This document shows positions 7,716 to 13,727 of a stretch of DNA of 41,797 nucleotides, in pieces. The notes beneath the pieces are model-generated. The model saw nothing but the letters and a program-made list of their open reading frames with translations, was not told the DNA's origin and searched no databases. The DNA comes from a virus. The stretch is taken from the IMG/VR virus record IMGVR_UViG_3300042922_001458, positions 1 to 41,797 of that record. One strand, written 5' to 3'. A program made the translations under genes and the position numbers. Every line of letters begins with the position of its first letter. Position 1 is the first letter of the stretch.

Positions 7716-7994
7716 GTGTGATCGCCTAAGGTCGAGCCGGTAGCTCGTCTGGGTCATGGTAATCGACGGCGGTTGGCCTAGCGCGTTAGGGGGCATTTGT
7801 CTGCGTCCTGTCACGGCGCAGGCAGATGAAATCTGGGGCAGCGCTCCCCTGGCCACTCCCGCTCATCGCGGCTCCGGGTGGGGCGCTGCCTCTTCAACCA
7901 AGCCGCGTTCTATAGCTCCACTCCCGGAGCCAGGCGCGACCTGGTAGCCGTCGATCTTTGGTCAGGGGTAACGGGTTGAGCCCTGGGCCTAGCC

Positions 7995-8006
7995 GCGCTT
8001 TCGCGC
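7995..8006 (-). promoter_or_regulatory. boxB-like hairpin (GNRA loop)
   Basis: On the leftward RNA the sequence GCGC-GAAA-GCGC forms a perfect 4-bp stem capped by a GAAA tetraloop, 27 nt downstream of the boxA match. Lambda-type boxB elements are small stems with GNRA-like loops bound by N proteins, but no N homologue is recognisable here. Confidence 0.45.
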
Positions 8007-8033
8007 CATCGGCCTGTTCTATCTCTGTGCTGG

Positions 8034-8045
8034 TTGTTAAAGAGC
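8034..8045 (-). promoter_or_regulatory. boxA element in leftward leader
   Basis: Leftward RNA reads GCTCTTTAACAA, identical to the core of the rRNA-operon boxA that binds NusB/S10. It lies about 10-20 nt after the predicted transcription start. Position immediately after an early promoter matches the nut sites of lambdoid phages. Confidence 0.6.
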
Positions 8046-8062
8046 GGTGCTGCGTTAAAAGA

Positions 8063-8091
8063 ATAGTAGCAATCGCTACGCTTTGATGCAA
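8063..8091 (-). promoter_or_regulatory. Putative leftward early promoter (pL-like)
   Basis: On the minus strand, TTGCAT (8091-8086) and TACTAT (8068-8063) are separated by exactly 17 bp. The first operator palindrome (8066-8079) lies in the spacer and -10, and the second (8091-8104) abuts the -35. Expected start near 8056, reading toward the DUF6602, HNH, ParB and int genes. Hexamer matches are 3/6 and 4/6, so the call rests on geometry and the operator overlap. Confidence 0.55.
8066..8079. promoter_or_regulatory. Operator-like palindrome OL1
   Basis: Perfect palindrome GTAGC-AATC-GCTAC inside the leftward promoter. The same half-sites recur at 11052-11065 and 11090-11103 between the repressor and the Cro-like gene, which identifies it as a likely repressor operator. 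Confidence 0.7.
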
Positions 8092-8104
8092 TAGCAAATG
8101 CTAC
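8091..8104. promoter_or_regulatory. Operator-like palindrome OL2
   Basis: ATAGC-AAAT-GCTAC, one mismatch from the perfect operator. Its centre lies 25 bp from that of OL1, and it abuts the -35 of the leftward promoter. Confidence 0.65.
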
Positions 8105-8122
8105 GCTTATTTGTAACGGACG

Positions 8123-8147
8123 AAAAAAAGCCCGCTCGAGGCGGGCT
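8123..8147 (-). terminator. Intrinsic terminator of the repressor operon
   Basis: On the minus strand: 7-bp stem AGCCCGC / GCGGGCT with a CTCGA-type 5-nt loop, followed by seven T residues. It lies just after the 265-aa gene and just before the leftward promoter, so it would end transcripts of the repressor operon and insulate the early operon from them. Confidence 0.9.
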
Positions 8148-8168
8148 GCAACTTTGATGGCGTGCGGG

Positions 8169-8966
8169 TCAGCTGGGCATTCGCACCCCGGCCTCTTTGA
8201 GTCGACGGGCGGCTTCATCCAACTTCCAAGAGAAATCCTTCTGAGCCGTGACCCTGTTCACGGCTTTCATACAAACCGCTCCCGGGGAGGTGCATTCGGC
8301 GGGCTTCAGCGAGGCCGCAATAGCGACTACAACCGACGCCATCTTGGCAGCGGTTTCGTCCGTACCAGCACCAGAAAGGAGAAGGTCGAGGCGACGGACC
8401 AATTTTTTGGACTCTCGTTCTGCCACTGTCTCGGCAGGGAGGCAATCCTTTAGCATGGCCGTGCCCATGATCGACCCATTGCCCAGACATACAAGGCGTA
8501 CAAGTTGCCCCTTCTTTGTGTTCGCCGCGAAATTCAAGGCTTCGTCGGCGATATGCGCCTGGGGCGCGTTGATTCCTGGGCCCATGACAAAGTAGGGCGC
8601 ATCGCCGATACCGGAGCCAATGCGCTCCACCTTTCCTGTCACGAAAAGGGTCTTACGTTTAAAGTCTCTATCACCCGCCACTTCGTTTGCGCGGTAGGCT
8701 TTAGCCAGATCGTTGCTCGAGATCTGTTTGACTCCTAACTCATCGGTGATGAGAGCTCGTGCGCCGCCCGAAAAGCTCTCCACATCATTTGCGATCAGCG
8801 TGGAAAGGAGGTTGTATTCTTGTGCCGAAAGCTGGTACTTGTGCGATTTTCCCGCGGAGAACTCACTAATTTGACGCTCTTGGGCATGGGCCGAAGCCAT
8901 GGCGAATGCCGCACTTGAGATTGCAACGACCATTAGCAGCCTAGAACCTACGAAAGTGAATGACAC
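8169..8966 (-). CDS. Exported OB-fold (tRNA_anti-like) protein
   Basis: 265 aa from a GTG with GGAG 5 nt upstream. The N-terminus is a Sec signal peptide: hydrophobic run RLLMVVAISSAAFAMASAHA with cleavage near AHA-Q. Residues of about 85-170 match the tRNA_anti-like OB-fold found in small exported proteins (LAKAYRANEVAGDRDFKRKT, LFVTGKVERI, LVRLVCLGN). The C-terminal 70 residues are helical with a Cys pair (AECTS, AVCMK). Last gene of the operon that begins with the repressor, so probably expressed in the lysogen and acting in the periplasm. A role in superinfection exclusion or host-surface change is possible but not shown. Confidence 0.8.
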   Translation of the reverse strand: MSFTFVGSRLLMVVAISSAAFAMASAHAQERQISEFSAGKSHKYQLSAQEYNLLSTLIANDVESFSGGARALITDELGVKQISSNDLAKAYRANEVAGDRDFKRKTLFVTGKVERIGSGIGDAPYFVMGPGINAPQAHIADEALNFAANTKKGQLVRLVCLGNGSIMGTAMLKDCLPAETVAERESKKLVRRLDLLLSGAGTDETAAKMASVVVAIAASLKPAECTSPGAVCMKAVNRVTAQKDFSWKLDEAARRLKEAGVRMPS

Positions 8967-9032
8967 AAGTTCTCCAGATCATCTTTAGGGCTTCATCGCA
9001 GCCGCGGAGCTTATGGTGTTCGCCTCTACGGG

Positions 9033-9437
9033 CTATGAGGTCACGGCAGCGTGGTGCTCGGTAACCATTTCAACCAAATGTACGTCGAGCGAGCTGAGGC
9101 GTAAGTTGTTGAATTCACGCTGCATCGCTATCTCTTTTAGGACTTCACCTAAGCAGACCATCATTGCGAGTTCTGTGCTTCGGCTTTGTATCTGGGCCAT
9201 CGCGTTGGCCCCTGATGAAAATGCGCAACCCGCGAGCACGAATTTGTTGGGCAACGTTCTATTCGGTCCAAACCATTGAGGATTGCGGTCCCAAGTGATG
9301 CCCACAAGTTTGTTGGCGAGTTCGGCGGGGCTGGCGCCAAGATCCGAATGCCGTGCGCATTCCTCAAGTAAATTTTGCACGAGCACCGCAGCCTGGGCCT
9401 TTCTGGCCGTCGCGCGTATTCCAAAAAAAAGCGTCAT
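9033..9437 (-). CDS. Hypothetical lysogenic-operon protein, 134 aa
   Basis: Not recognised. The ATG at 9437 has a consensus GGAGGT 6 nt upstream and is chosen over a GTG at 9491 without an RBS. The protein is helical, with segments such as ARKAQAAVLVQNLLEECARH and MAQIQSRSTELAMMVCLGEV. No signal peptide is evident, so it is probably cytoplasmic. It sits between two exported-protein genes downstream of the repressor. Confidence 0.75.
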   Translation of the reverse strand: MTLFFGIRATARKAQAAVLVQNLLEECARHSDLGASPAELANKLVGITWDRNPQWFGPNRTLPNKFVLAGCAFSSGANAMAQIQSRSTELAMMVCLGEVLKEIAMQREFNNLRLSSLDVHLVEMVTEHHAAVTS

Positions 9438-9500
9438 CGACGCACCTCCGCCTTTAGTGAAGCCGATCTGAGAGATGAGCACTTCCGCCACGGCTGATCG

Positions 9501-9980
9501 TTAATTAACCGATATTTTGCACCGGCTGTGGAATGTTCCTCCGACCGCGGCTTCACCCGGAAATCCTCTGCCATGTCGAGAGGCCATCAGCACGCCGGAT
9601 GCAGGATAAATCGAATAAATCCAAAACGAGCCGTCCAATGGTGTGACGAAGGTCAGAAAGCTAGGAAGGTTATTGACGACAACTGCCTTGTACCTTTCTA
9701 ACGCGCCACCAGCGGACTTCGAACTCTGCGTAGTAACGTCTCCGACCGCTGGGATCGACTCATTCCAGTAGAACGTCCATGTTGCGTTCTTAAACCCGTC
9801 TTTTTGTTCAACGGGCGTATCTTGGGATTCAGGGTAACGAAACTGCATCCCATAGGGCTCGGCGCATTGGGCTATCAATTCAGAAGCGTTTGCGTCCGAT
9901 CCGAGTGCACACGCCATGAGAAGGGCCCGGGCGAATAGCTTCGCCCTATTGCAAGACGCGGACCTTAGGAGCGAATCCAC
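9501..9980 (-). CDS. Exported hypothetical protein directly after the repressor
   Basis: 159 aa from a GTG with GAGG 7 nt upstream; the gene overlaps the repressor 3' end by 16 nt, so it is co-translated with it. The N-terminus is basic, then hydrophobic (KLFARALLMACALGSDANAS), a signal peptide with probable cleavage after ANA. The mature part is beta-rich and aromatic (ATWTFYWNES, GSFWIYSIYP) with a few Cys, consistent with a periplasmic fold. No family recognised. The operon position suggests expression in lysogens. Confidence 0.78.
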   Translation of the reverse strand: MDSLLRSASCNRAKLFARALLMACALGSDANASELIAQCAEPYGMQFRYPESQDTPVEQKDGFKNATWTFYWNESIPAVGDVTTQSSKSAGGALERYKAVVVNNLPSFLTFVTPLDGSFWIYSIYPASGVLMASRHGRGFPGEAAVGGTFHSRCKISVN

Positions 9981-11041
9981 TGCCCAGCCTCATCATCACG
10001 CAGTTTGGCGCCAGCCCATACAACCTGACCCAGTACGCGCACCGGCGTGCCGTTTTCGAGGGGTATGTCGTAGTAGGCCGGGTTAAAGGAACGCGCGACC
10101 CAGCGCCCCGTCAGCTTGTCTCGTGTCACGGTCTTGACCAGCATTTTGCCGTCATAGTTGATGGCATACACTCCGCCGGCGGCTACGTCCTGCAGCGTGA
10201 GATTCTCGTTGGGGACGACGAGTAGGGCGGCGCCGTCACGAATGACCGGTTCCATGCTGTCGCCCTTGGCATACACCACGCGTGCCTTCCCATTGTCCGC
10301 GCCTACTGCCTTCAGGAACGATCGACGGAACTGGATCATGCCCGTCTGGTCTTCGCTATGGTTCTCAATGCCGTCGCCGGCGGCCAGGCGCACCTCGGCC
10401 AGCTCTGGCACTTTCTCGAACCTGTCATTGGCGGCGTGCGGCTCGCCCGGCCCGGCGTTCGCCGTGACACCGGTCTGAGTGCTGATCCTGATCTTCGGAT
10501 TACGCTCGGCTTCGAATGTCGTGGTGCCACCTTCCCAAGGCGCTGGCGGCAGGCCCGCTATGCGCATCGGGAATGGATCGTCGGCATGGTCCATATCCAC
10601 CAGCCCGCCGGGCTTATGGGCGCGTAGCGGGATGACCACCCCGGCCGGCGGCGAGGGGGGAGGTGAGACGTTCAAGCCGATCTTCAGCTGTGCGATGGCA
10701 AGCGCAAGTGCACCCTCGAGTGCGGTGAGCTGACCAGCGGGCAGGGCGCGCACGTCGGCGGCCGCAATGGTCTTAAAAGGCCAGTCGCTATCGTCAGGTA
10801 CAGGCGCGGCTGGCGCCTCGACGCCCTCCACATCGAACCAGCCTTTCATGCCGGGCATGGCCTCGATGGCCCAGATGGTCTTTTCCGTAACGGGTCGAAT
10901 ACCCGAAAGCATCTGACGAACGAATGCCCCGTCCTTGTAGCCGAGTCGGCGTCCAAAGTCGGTCTTGTTCCCTTTCGATACGTGGTCCACGGCGGCCGAC
11001 AAACGGCCCATCCTGAACTCGTTTAGCTCAACCTCATTCAT
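9965..11041 (-). CDS. cI: CI-like phage repressor, S24 peptidase family
   Basis: 358 aa from the ATG at 11041; the longer frame from 11131 would run through the operators. The N-terminal HTH lies at about residues 20-60 (GNKTDFGRRLGYKDGAFVRQ). A long Pro-rich linker follows, then a LexA/S24 domain with nucleophile Ser262 (KGDSMEPVI) and Lys303 (MLVKTV). A plausible self-cleavage Ala-Gly pair is A221-G222 (LAAGDG), about 40 residues before the serine. It should repress early transcription and be inactivated by RecA-stimulated autocleavage. Operators lie directly upstream. No Shine-Dalgarno precedes the start, and a weak -10 (TACTGT) lies 7 nt upstream, so the mRNA may be leaderless as for lambda cI from pRM. 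Confidence 0.93.
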   Translation of the reverse strand: MNEVELNEFRMGRLSAAVDHVSKGNKTDFGRRLGYKDGAFVRQMLSGIRPVTEKTIWAIEAMPGMKGWFDVEGVEAPAAPVPDDSDWPFKTIAAADVRALPAGQLTALEGALALAIAQLKIGLNVSPPPSPPAGVVIPLRAHKPGGLVDMDHADDPFPMRIAGLPPAPWEGGTTTFEAERNPKIRISTQTGVTANAGPGEPHAANDRFEKVPELAEVRLAAGDGIENHSEDQTGMIQFRRSFLKAVGADNGKARVVYAKGDSMEPVIRDGAALLVVPNENLTLQDVAAGGVYAINYDGKMLVKTVTRDKLTGRWVARSFNPAYYDIPLENGTPVRVLGQVVWAGAKLRDDEAGQWIRS

Positions 11042-11051
11042 GCGCGGGACA

Positions 11052-11065
11052 GTAGCATGCGCTAC
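11052..11065. promoter_or_regulatory. Operator-like palindrome OR3 (repressor-proximal)
   Basis: Perfect palindrome GTAGC-ATGC-GCTAC, 10 bp upstream of the repressor start and overlapping its putative -10. Occupation here would block repressor transcription. Confidence 0.7.
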
Positions 11066-11066
11066 G

Positions 11067-11080
11067 GGTGCATTTGCTAC
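11067..11080. promoter_or_regulatory. Operator-like half-palindrome OR2
   Basis: GGTGC-ATTT-GCTAC: one perfect half-site and one degenerate half-site. Its centre lies 15 bp from that of OR3. Likely a weaker site in the three-operator immunity region. Confidence 0.5.
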
Positions 11081-11109
11081 TTGCGAAACGTAGCAAACGC
11101 TACTAGTAT
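11081..11109 (+). promoter_or_regulatory. Putative rightward early promoter (pR)
   Basis: TTGCGA (11081-11086) and TAGTAT (11104-11109) with a 17-bp spacer that contains the perfect operator at 11090-11103. The layout mirrors the leftward promoter. A start 7 nt after the -10 would be the A of the Cro-like ATG at 11116. Confidence 0.65.
11090..11103. promoter_or_regulatory. Operator-like palindrome OR1
   Basis: Perfect palindrome GTAGC-AAAC-GCTAC filling the spacer of the rightward promoter, as the first leftward operator does at the leftward promoter. Confidence 0.72.
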
Positions 11110-11115
11110 TCGCGT

Positions 11116-11379
11116 ATGGACCTGAACTCATACCTGTCTTCCCCTGGCGCTCTCAGCGTGGCGCAGTTGCGCGCCCGCATGGTCGAGCTCGGATACGACG
11201 TCAAGAACGACGCGCAGATACGACAGTGGCGCACTCGCTACAAGGGTCGGCTGCCTTCGCCGGAAAACTGCATGGGTCTCGAATTGGCTTCTGGCGGACT
11301 CATGCGGCGCCAGGATCTTCGTCCCGAAGACTTCTGGCGTACCTGGCCGGAGTTGGCCGAAGAGGCGAGGGCGGCATGA
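11116..11379 (+). CDS. cro: Cro-like (YdaS-type) HTH regulator
   Basis: 87 aa, divergent from the repressor and first gene after the rightward promoter. Residues of about 10-65 form a Cro/YdaS-type HTH: GALSVAQLRARMVELGYD, AQIRQWRTRY, then GRLPSPENCMGLELASGG, and a conserved RPEDFWRTWPEL tail. It should bind the same operators and favour lytic growth. No Shine-Dalgarno is present, and the promoter places the start at or next to the ATG, so translation may be leaderless. Its stop overlaps the start of a 21-aa frame (ATGA). Confidence 0.85.
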   Translation: MDLNSYLSSPGALSVAQLRARMVELGYDVKNDAQIRQWRTRYKGRLPSPENCMGLELASGGLMRRQDLRPEDFWRTWPELAEEARAA

Positions 11380-11441
11380 CATCAATGCACCGCCTCGGTT
11401 TGCGTTCGGCTGTCGCTCGACAGGAGCCCCCCAATGCATAG
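11376..11441 (+). CDS. 21-aa ORF coupling cro to the next gene
   Basis: Begins MTSMHRLGLR and ends PPNA. It overlaps the Cro-like stop (ATGA) and ends 8 nt inside the next gene's start, so ribosomes could pass through it to the 78-aa gene. It may be a coupling or leader peptide rather than a functional protein. Confidence 0.3.
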   Translation: MTSMHRLGLRSAVARQEPPNA

Positions 11442-11670
11442 CCTCTACATCCGATTCGTGCTGTGGCTGATTCGTGCCGCTGCTGAGCGCATTGCCGACG
11501 AGCGTATCGCGGCGGCAATGCTTCCGGGAGGCGCGGTGTGGCGTACGAATGTTTCGCGACACGAAGGTCTCGCCGCTTCCCAAAGAAAGTTCTTCGAGAG
11601 GGCTATAGGCCAGCAAGGCTGTGCAGCCTGGAAGACAAGTTCTCCGAATGATCGTCGAAGGCGGAAATGA
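11434..11670 (+). CDS. Hypothetical small protein, 78 aa
   Basis: The ATG follows AGGAG at 7 nt spacing, a good RBS. The N-terminus is an amphipathic or membrane-associated helix (LYIRFVLWLIRAAAERIADE), and the C-terminus is basic (DRRRRK). The last 68 nt overlap the 3' end of the leftward 86-aa gene in a convergent arrangement. No family recognised. Confidence 0.55.
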   Translation: MHSLYIRFVLWLIRAAAERIADERIAAAMLPGGAVWRTNVSRHEGLAASQRKFFERAIGQQGCAAWKTSSPNDRRRRK

Positions 11671-11863
11671 CGTACTCGCCCGACGTTGCACTGTTGAGCA
11701 GGAACACGCGCGCAGCTTCCGTCGACTGGGCGTGCGCTTGGGCCAAGGCGCGCAATTGATCCATTGGGATGGTTTGGAACATGGCGTCTAGCAGGGCATG
11801 CATGGCGAAAAGTTCGCCTTTCAGTCGGCAGATGTTCTCGGTGACCTGCTGCAAATTTTCCAT
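11603..11863 (-). CDS. Hypothetical helical protein opposing the early transcript
   Basis: 86 aa from the ATG at 11863, with AGGAGG 9 nt upstream; a longer frame to 11929 lacks an RBS. It is all-helical (MENLQQVTENICRLKGELFA, then MDQLRALAQAHAQSTEAARV). It is transcribed leftward, against the rightward early operon, and ends inside the 78-aa gene. It could be a lysogeny-expressed gene or a source of antisense RNA to the early transcript. Function unknown. Confidence 0.7.
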   Translation of the reverse strand: MENLQQVTENICRLKGELFAMHALLDAMFQTIPMDQLRALAQAHAQSTEAARVFLLNSATSGEYVISAFDDHSENLSSRLHSLAGL

Positions 11864-11949
11864 GGTCAGGCCCCTCCTGTTCGGGGCGAGTGTCGTGTGT
11901 GAGAGCAAACATTCTAAGGGGCTGACCACCCAACTTCAGGAGAGAGCGC

Positions 11950-12045
11950 ATGGATAGCGCGACGACGTCGGCCCAGCCGGCACCGCAGCCGGTGGTACCG
12001 GCCAAGCAAAGCGACAAGGTCCAGATTGGGCCGCTGGACGTTTGA
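11950..12045 (+). CDS. Pro/Ala-rich 31-aa peptide
   Basis: The ATG at 11950 follows AGGAG at 7 nt. The peptide begins MDSATTSAQPAPQPVVPAK and is disordered in composition. Support is the RBS and a position in the rightward early operon between the 78-aa and CII-like genes. Confidence 0.4.
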   Translation: MDSATTSAQPAPQPVVPAKQSDKVQIGPLDV

Positions 12046-12129
12046 AGTTTGTTGTTCATGTCGCACATCGTAGGGTGGGGGGCTTTACCCCGAAACCCTG
12101 ATCGCACCTGGATTTCAAGGTAAGACCTG

Positions 12130-12657
12130 ATGACCCATCGCTACACCCAGATTGACCCGCATGACGCCCTGTACATCAGCGTGCAGAAGACGCCCGGGGG
12201 CGTCGAGGAACTGGCCGCATTCATGACGAACCGTCGCGGCGTCTCGATGCACGCGGAGACGCTGCGCCAGAAGCTACGTAAGGTGAAGGGCCAATCCATG
12301 TCCCTGGACCTGTTCGAACTCGCCACCGAGTGGATGCTCGAGAAGCAGGGCGGGGCGGACTACGCGCGGGATTGGCTGCTGGCCCTGGCGCTGCGTCACG
12401 GCGTGGCGGCCAACATCCTTCCGCCGGCGCCGCATCACGCGAATGAGGTTGACGCCGCCCGCCAGAAAGTCATGGAAATGTCGCACCTCAACGGCGAGTT
12501 GTCGGCCGTGGCGATCGAGGCATTGGCCGATGGCGCCATTTGTGCGGCTGACGCGTCGGCCATCGTGACCGAATGCCGCAAGATCGTGGAAAAGGCTCAA
12601 CGCTTGATGCGCAACGTCCAGCGGGCAGCAGGCGACAAGGCGAGGGCGGGATGCTGA
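12130..12657 (+). CDS. Phage regulatory protein, CII family (CP76-type)
   Basis: 175 aa. The first 60 residues match the Phage_CP76/CII-family N-terminus: PHDALYISVQKTPGGVEELA, then HAETLRQKLRKVKGQ, a DNA-binding HTH. The middle is a conserved helical region (LFELATEWMLEKQGG) and the C-terminus a long helix. In related phages this protein acts as an early transcription regulator influencing lysogeny or replication genes. Second regulator of the rightward operon; its last codons overlap the next start. Confidence 0.85.
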   Translation: MTHRYTQIDPHDALYISVQKTPGGVEELAAFMTNRRGVSMHAETLRQKLRKVKGQSMSLDLFELATEWMLEKQGGADYARDWLLALALRHGVAANILPPAPHHANEVDAARQKVMEMSHLNGELSAVAIEALADGAICAADASAIVTECRKIVEKAQRLMRNVQRAAGDKARAGC

Positions 12658-12956
12658 CGCGAGGAGATTCGGGGCGCCCGGTGCGTGTTCTAAGCACGCC
12701 TGCGGCTGGAAAGGGGGCGGCGCTGTCGCGCGCAGCTGCAATGATGTGCAACGGCGCGAAGTTCCAGCGGTGGGTTGTCTCCCGCGTTGGCGCCGCCCCC
12801 GAGGGCGTGAGCGCAAGCCAGCACGCCGCGCAATTTGTTCGGGACGCGTGCGGGATCACAAGCCGCGCGCAGCTGGACCACAACGCCCAGGCAGCGGCCA
12901 TGTTCCACGAGGCGGTGCGCAAGCCCTTCGTGAAGTGGAGCGGCATCTATGGCTGA
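12651..12956 (+). CDS. Hypothetical protein, 101 aa
   Basis: Not recognised. The ATG at 12651 overlaps the CII-like stop (ATGCTGA) and lies after a GAGGGCGGG stretch. The longer frame from 12573 lies inside the CII-like gene and is ignored. Helical segments (SQHAAQFVRDACGITSRAQL, then HNAQAAAMFHEAVRKPF) suggest a small helical bundle. Overlaps the next gene by 8 nt. Confidence 0.7.
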   Translation: MLTRGDSGRPVRVLSTPAAGKGAALSRAAAMMCNGAKFQRWVVSRVGAAPEGVSASQHAAQFVRDACGITSRAQLDHNAQAAAMFHEAVRKPFVKWSGIYG

Positions 12957-13254
12957 CTGTCTGCACATGTTCCGGGGCTACCAGGTGCCGCCTAAGACGG
13001 TGGAGCAGGTCCGCCAGGCCATCATTGACACGCGGGGCCGTGTGGACGTGGCTGCGCTGCGAGCCATCGTGCAGCCTGCCATGAAGGCCGTCGAACCTTG
13101 GTCCAGCACGTCCCGGGAAGTCGCTGCGGCATGCGCCGTCGATTCGTTCGTTTTCGACGCGGCGCGGGCGGGTCTGGTCAAACGTCATGTGAACGCGTGG
13201 AGATTCCCGGCCTGGTATCGGGTCAAGCAGCAGGCGGGGGCGGCATGTCGCTGA
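12949..13254 (+). CDS. Hypothetical protein, 101 aa
   Basis: Not recognised. The basic C-terminal half (AGLVKRHVNAWRFPAWYRVK) and the pattern TSREVAAACAVDSFVFDAAR, which looks like a helix-turn-helix, suggest nucleic-acid binding; this is weak. Overlaps the preceding gene by 8 nt and the DUF1364 gene by 10 nt. Confidence 0.7.
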   Translation: MADCLHMFRGYQVPPKTVEQVRQAIIDTRGRVDVAALRAIVQPAMKAVEPWSSTSREVAAACAVDSFVFDAARAGLVKRHVNAWRFPAWYRVKQQAGAACR

Positions 13255-13727
13255 CCCGAAAGACGCCCCTGAAGCAGAGGACGCCGCTGACGCGTGGCGC
13301 GCCCATGCGCCAGCGTACCGCCCTGAAACCGGGCGGCACGCGCATGCCCACCCGCCGCACCAAGCCGCGCGCCACCAAGACCATGTATCGCAACCGCGCC
13401 TTGTTGGACCTTGCCCGGGGCATGCCCTGCAAGATCCGCGTCCCTGGCGTGTGCTGTAGCGATCCGCGGACGGTGGTCGCGTGCCACTCCAATCAATCTC
13501 GCCACGGTAAGGCCGGCTGGCTCAAGGCACATGACTGGGCCGCCGCGTGGGGCTGCGTGGCATGCCATGCCTATATCGACCAGAACACCACGGGCGCGAC
13601 TTACGAGCAGAAGGTCGCGCTGTGGGAGGCTGGATTTCAAGAAACCCGCTTGTCGCTGATCGTCCTGGGCCTTTGGCCGCTGGAAGCGGAGATCGGGTAC
13701 CAAAGTTTGTATGGAGGTGCGCAATGA
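13245..13727 (+). CDS. DUF1364 (HNH-like) nuclease-domain protein
   Basis: 160 aa from the ATG at 13245. The N-terminal 45 residues are strongly basic (LKQRTPLTRGAPMRQRTALK). The DUF1364 domain follows: LLDLARGMPCKIRVPGVCC, RTVVACHSNQS, then WGCVACHAYIDQ. Paired Cys and His residues form the metal-binding core expected of this HNH-like family, which is common in early regions of lambdoid phages. Probable role in recombination or replication-linked DNA processing. Stop and next start overlap as ATGA. Confidence 0.82.
   Translation: MSLTRKTPLKQRTPLTRGAPMRQRTALKPGGTRMPTRRTKPRATKTMYRNRALLDLARGMPCKIRVPGVCCSDPRTVVACHSNQSRHGKAGWLKAHDWAAAWGCVACHAYIDQNTTGATYEQKVALWEAGFQETRLSLIVLGLWPLEAEIGYQSLYGGAQ

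Larger units (their letters stand above)
7716..8062 (-). other. Structured leader of the leftward early transcript
   Basis: About 340 nt between the putative promoter and the DUF6602 start, G+C-rich with many short inverted repeats. It contains the boxA match (8034-8045) and boxB-like tetraloop hairpin (7995-8006) near its 5' end. No leftward frame in it has a convincing RBS. A structured, untranslated leader of this size after a nut-like site fits antitermination control. Confidence 0.55.

Noticed and set aside
11445-12107. Leftward 220-codon frame across the early region
   Set aside because: Overlaps the RBS-supported 86-aa, 78-aa and 31-aa genes and lacks an RBS.
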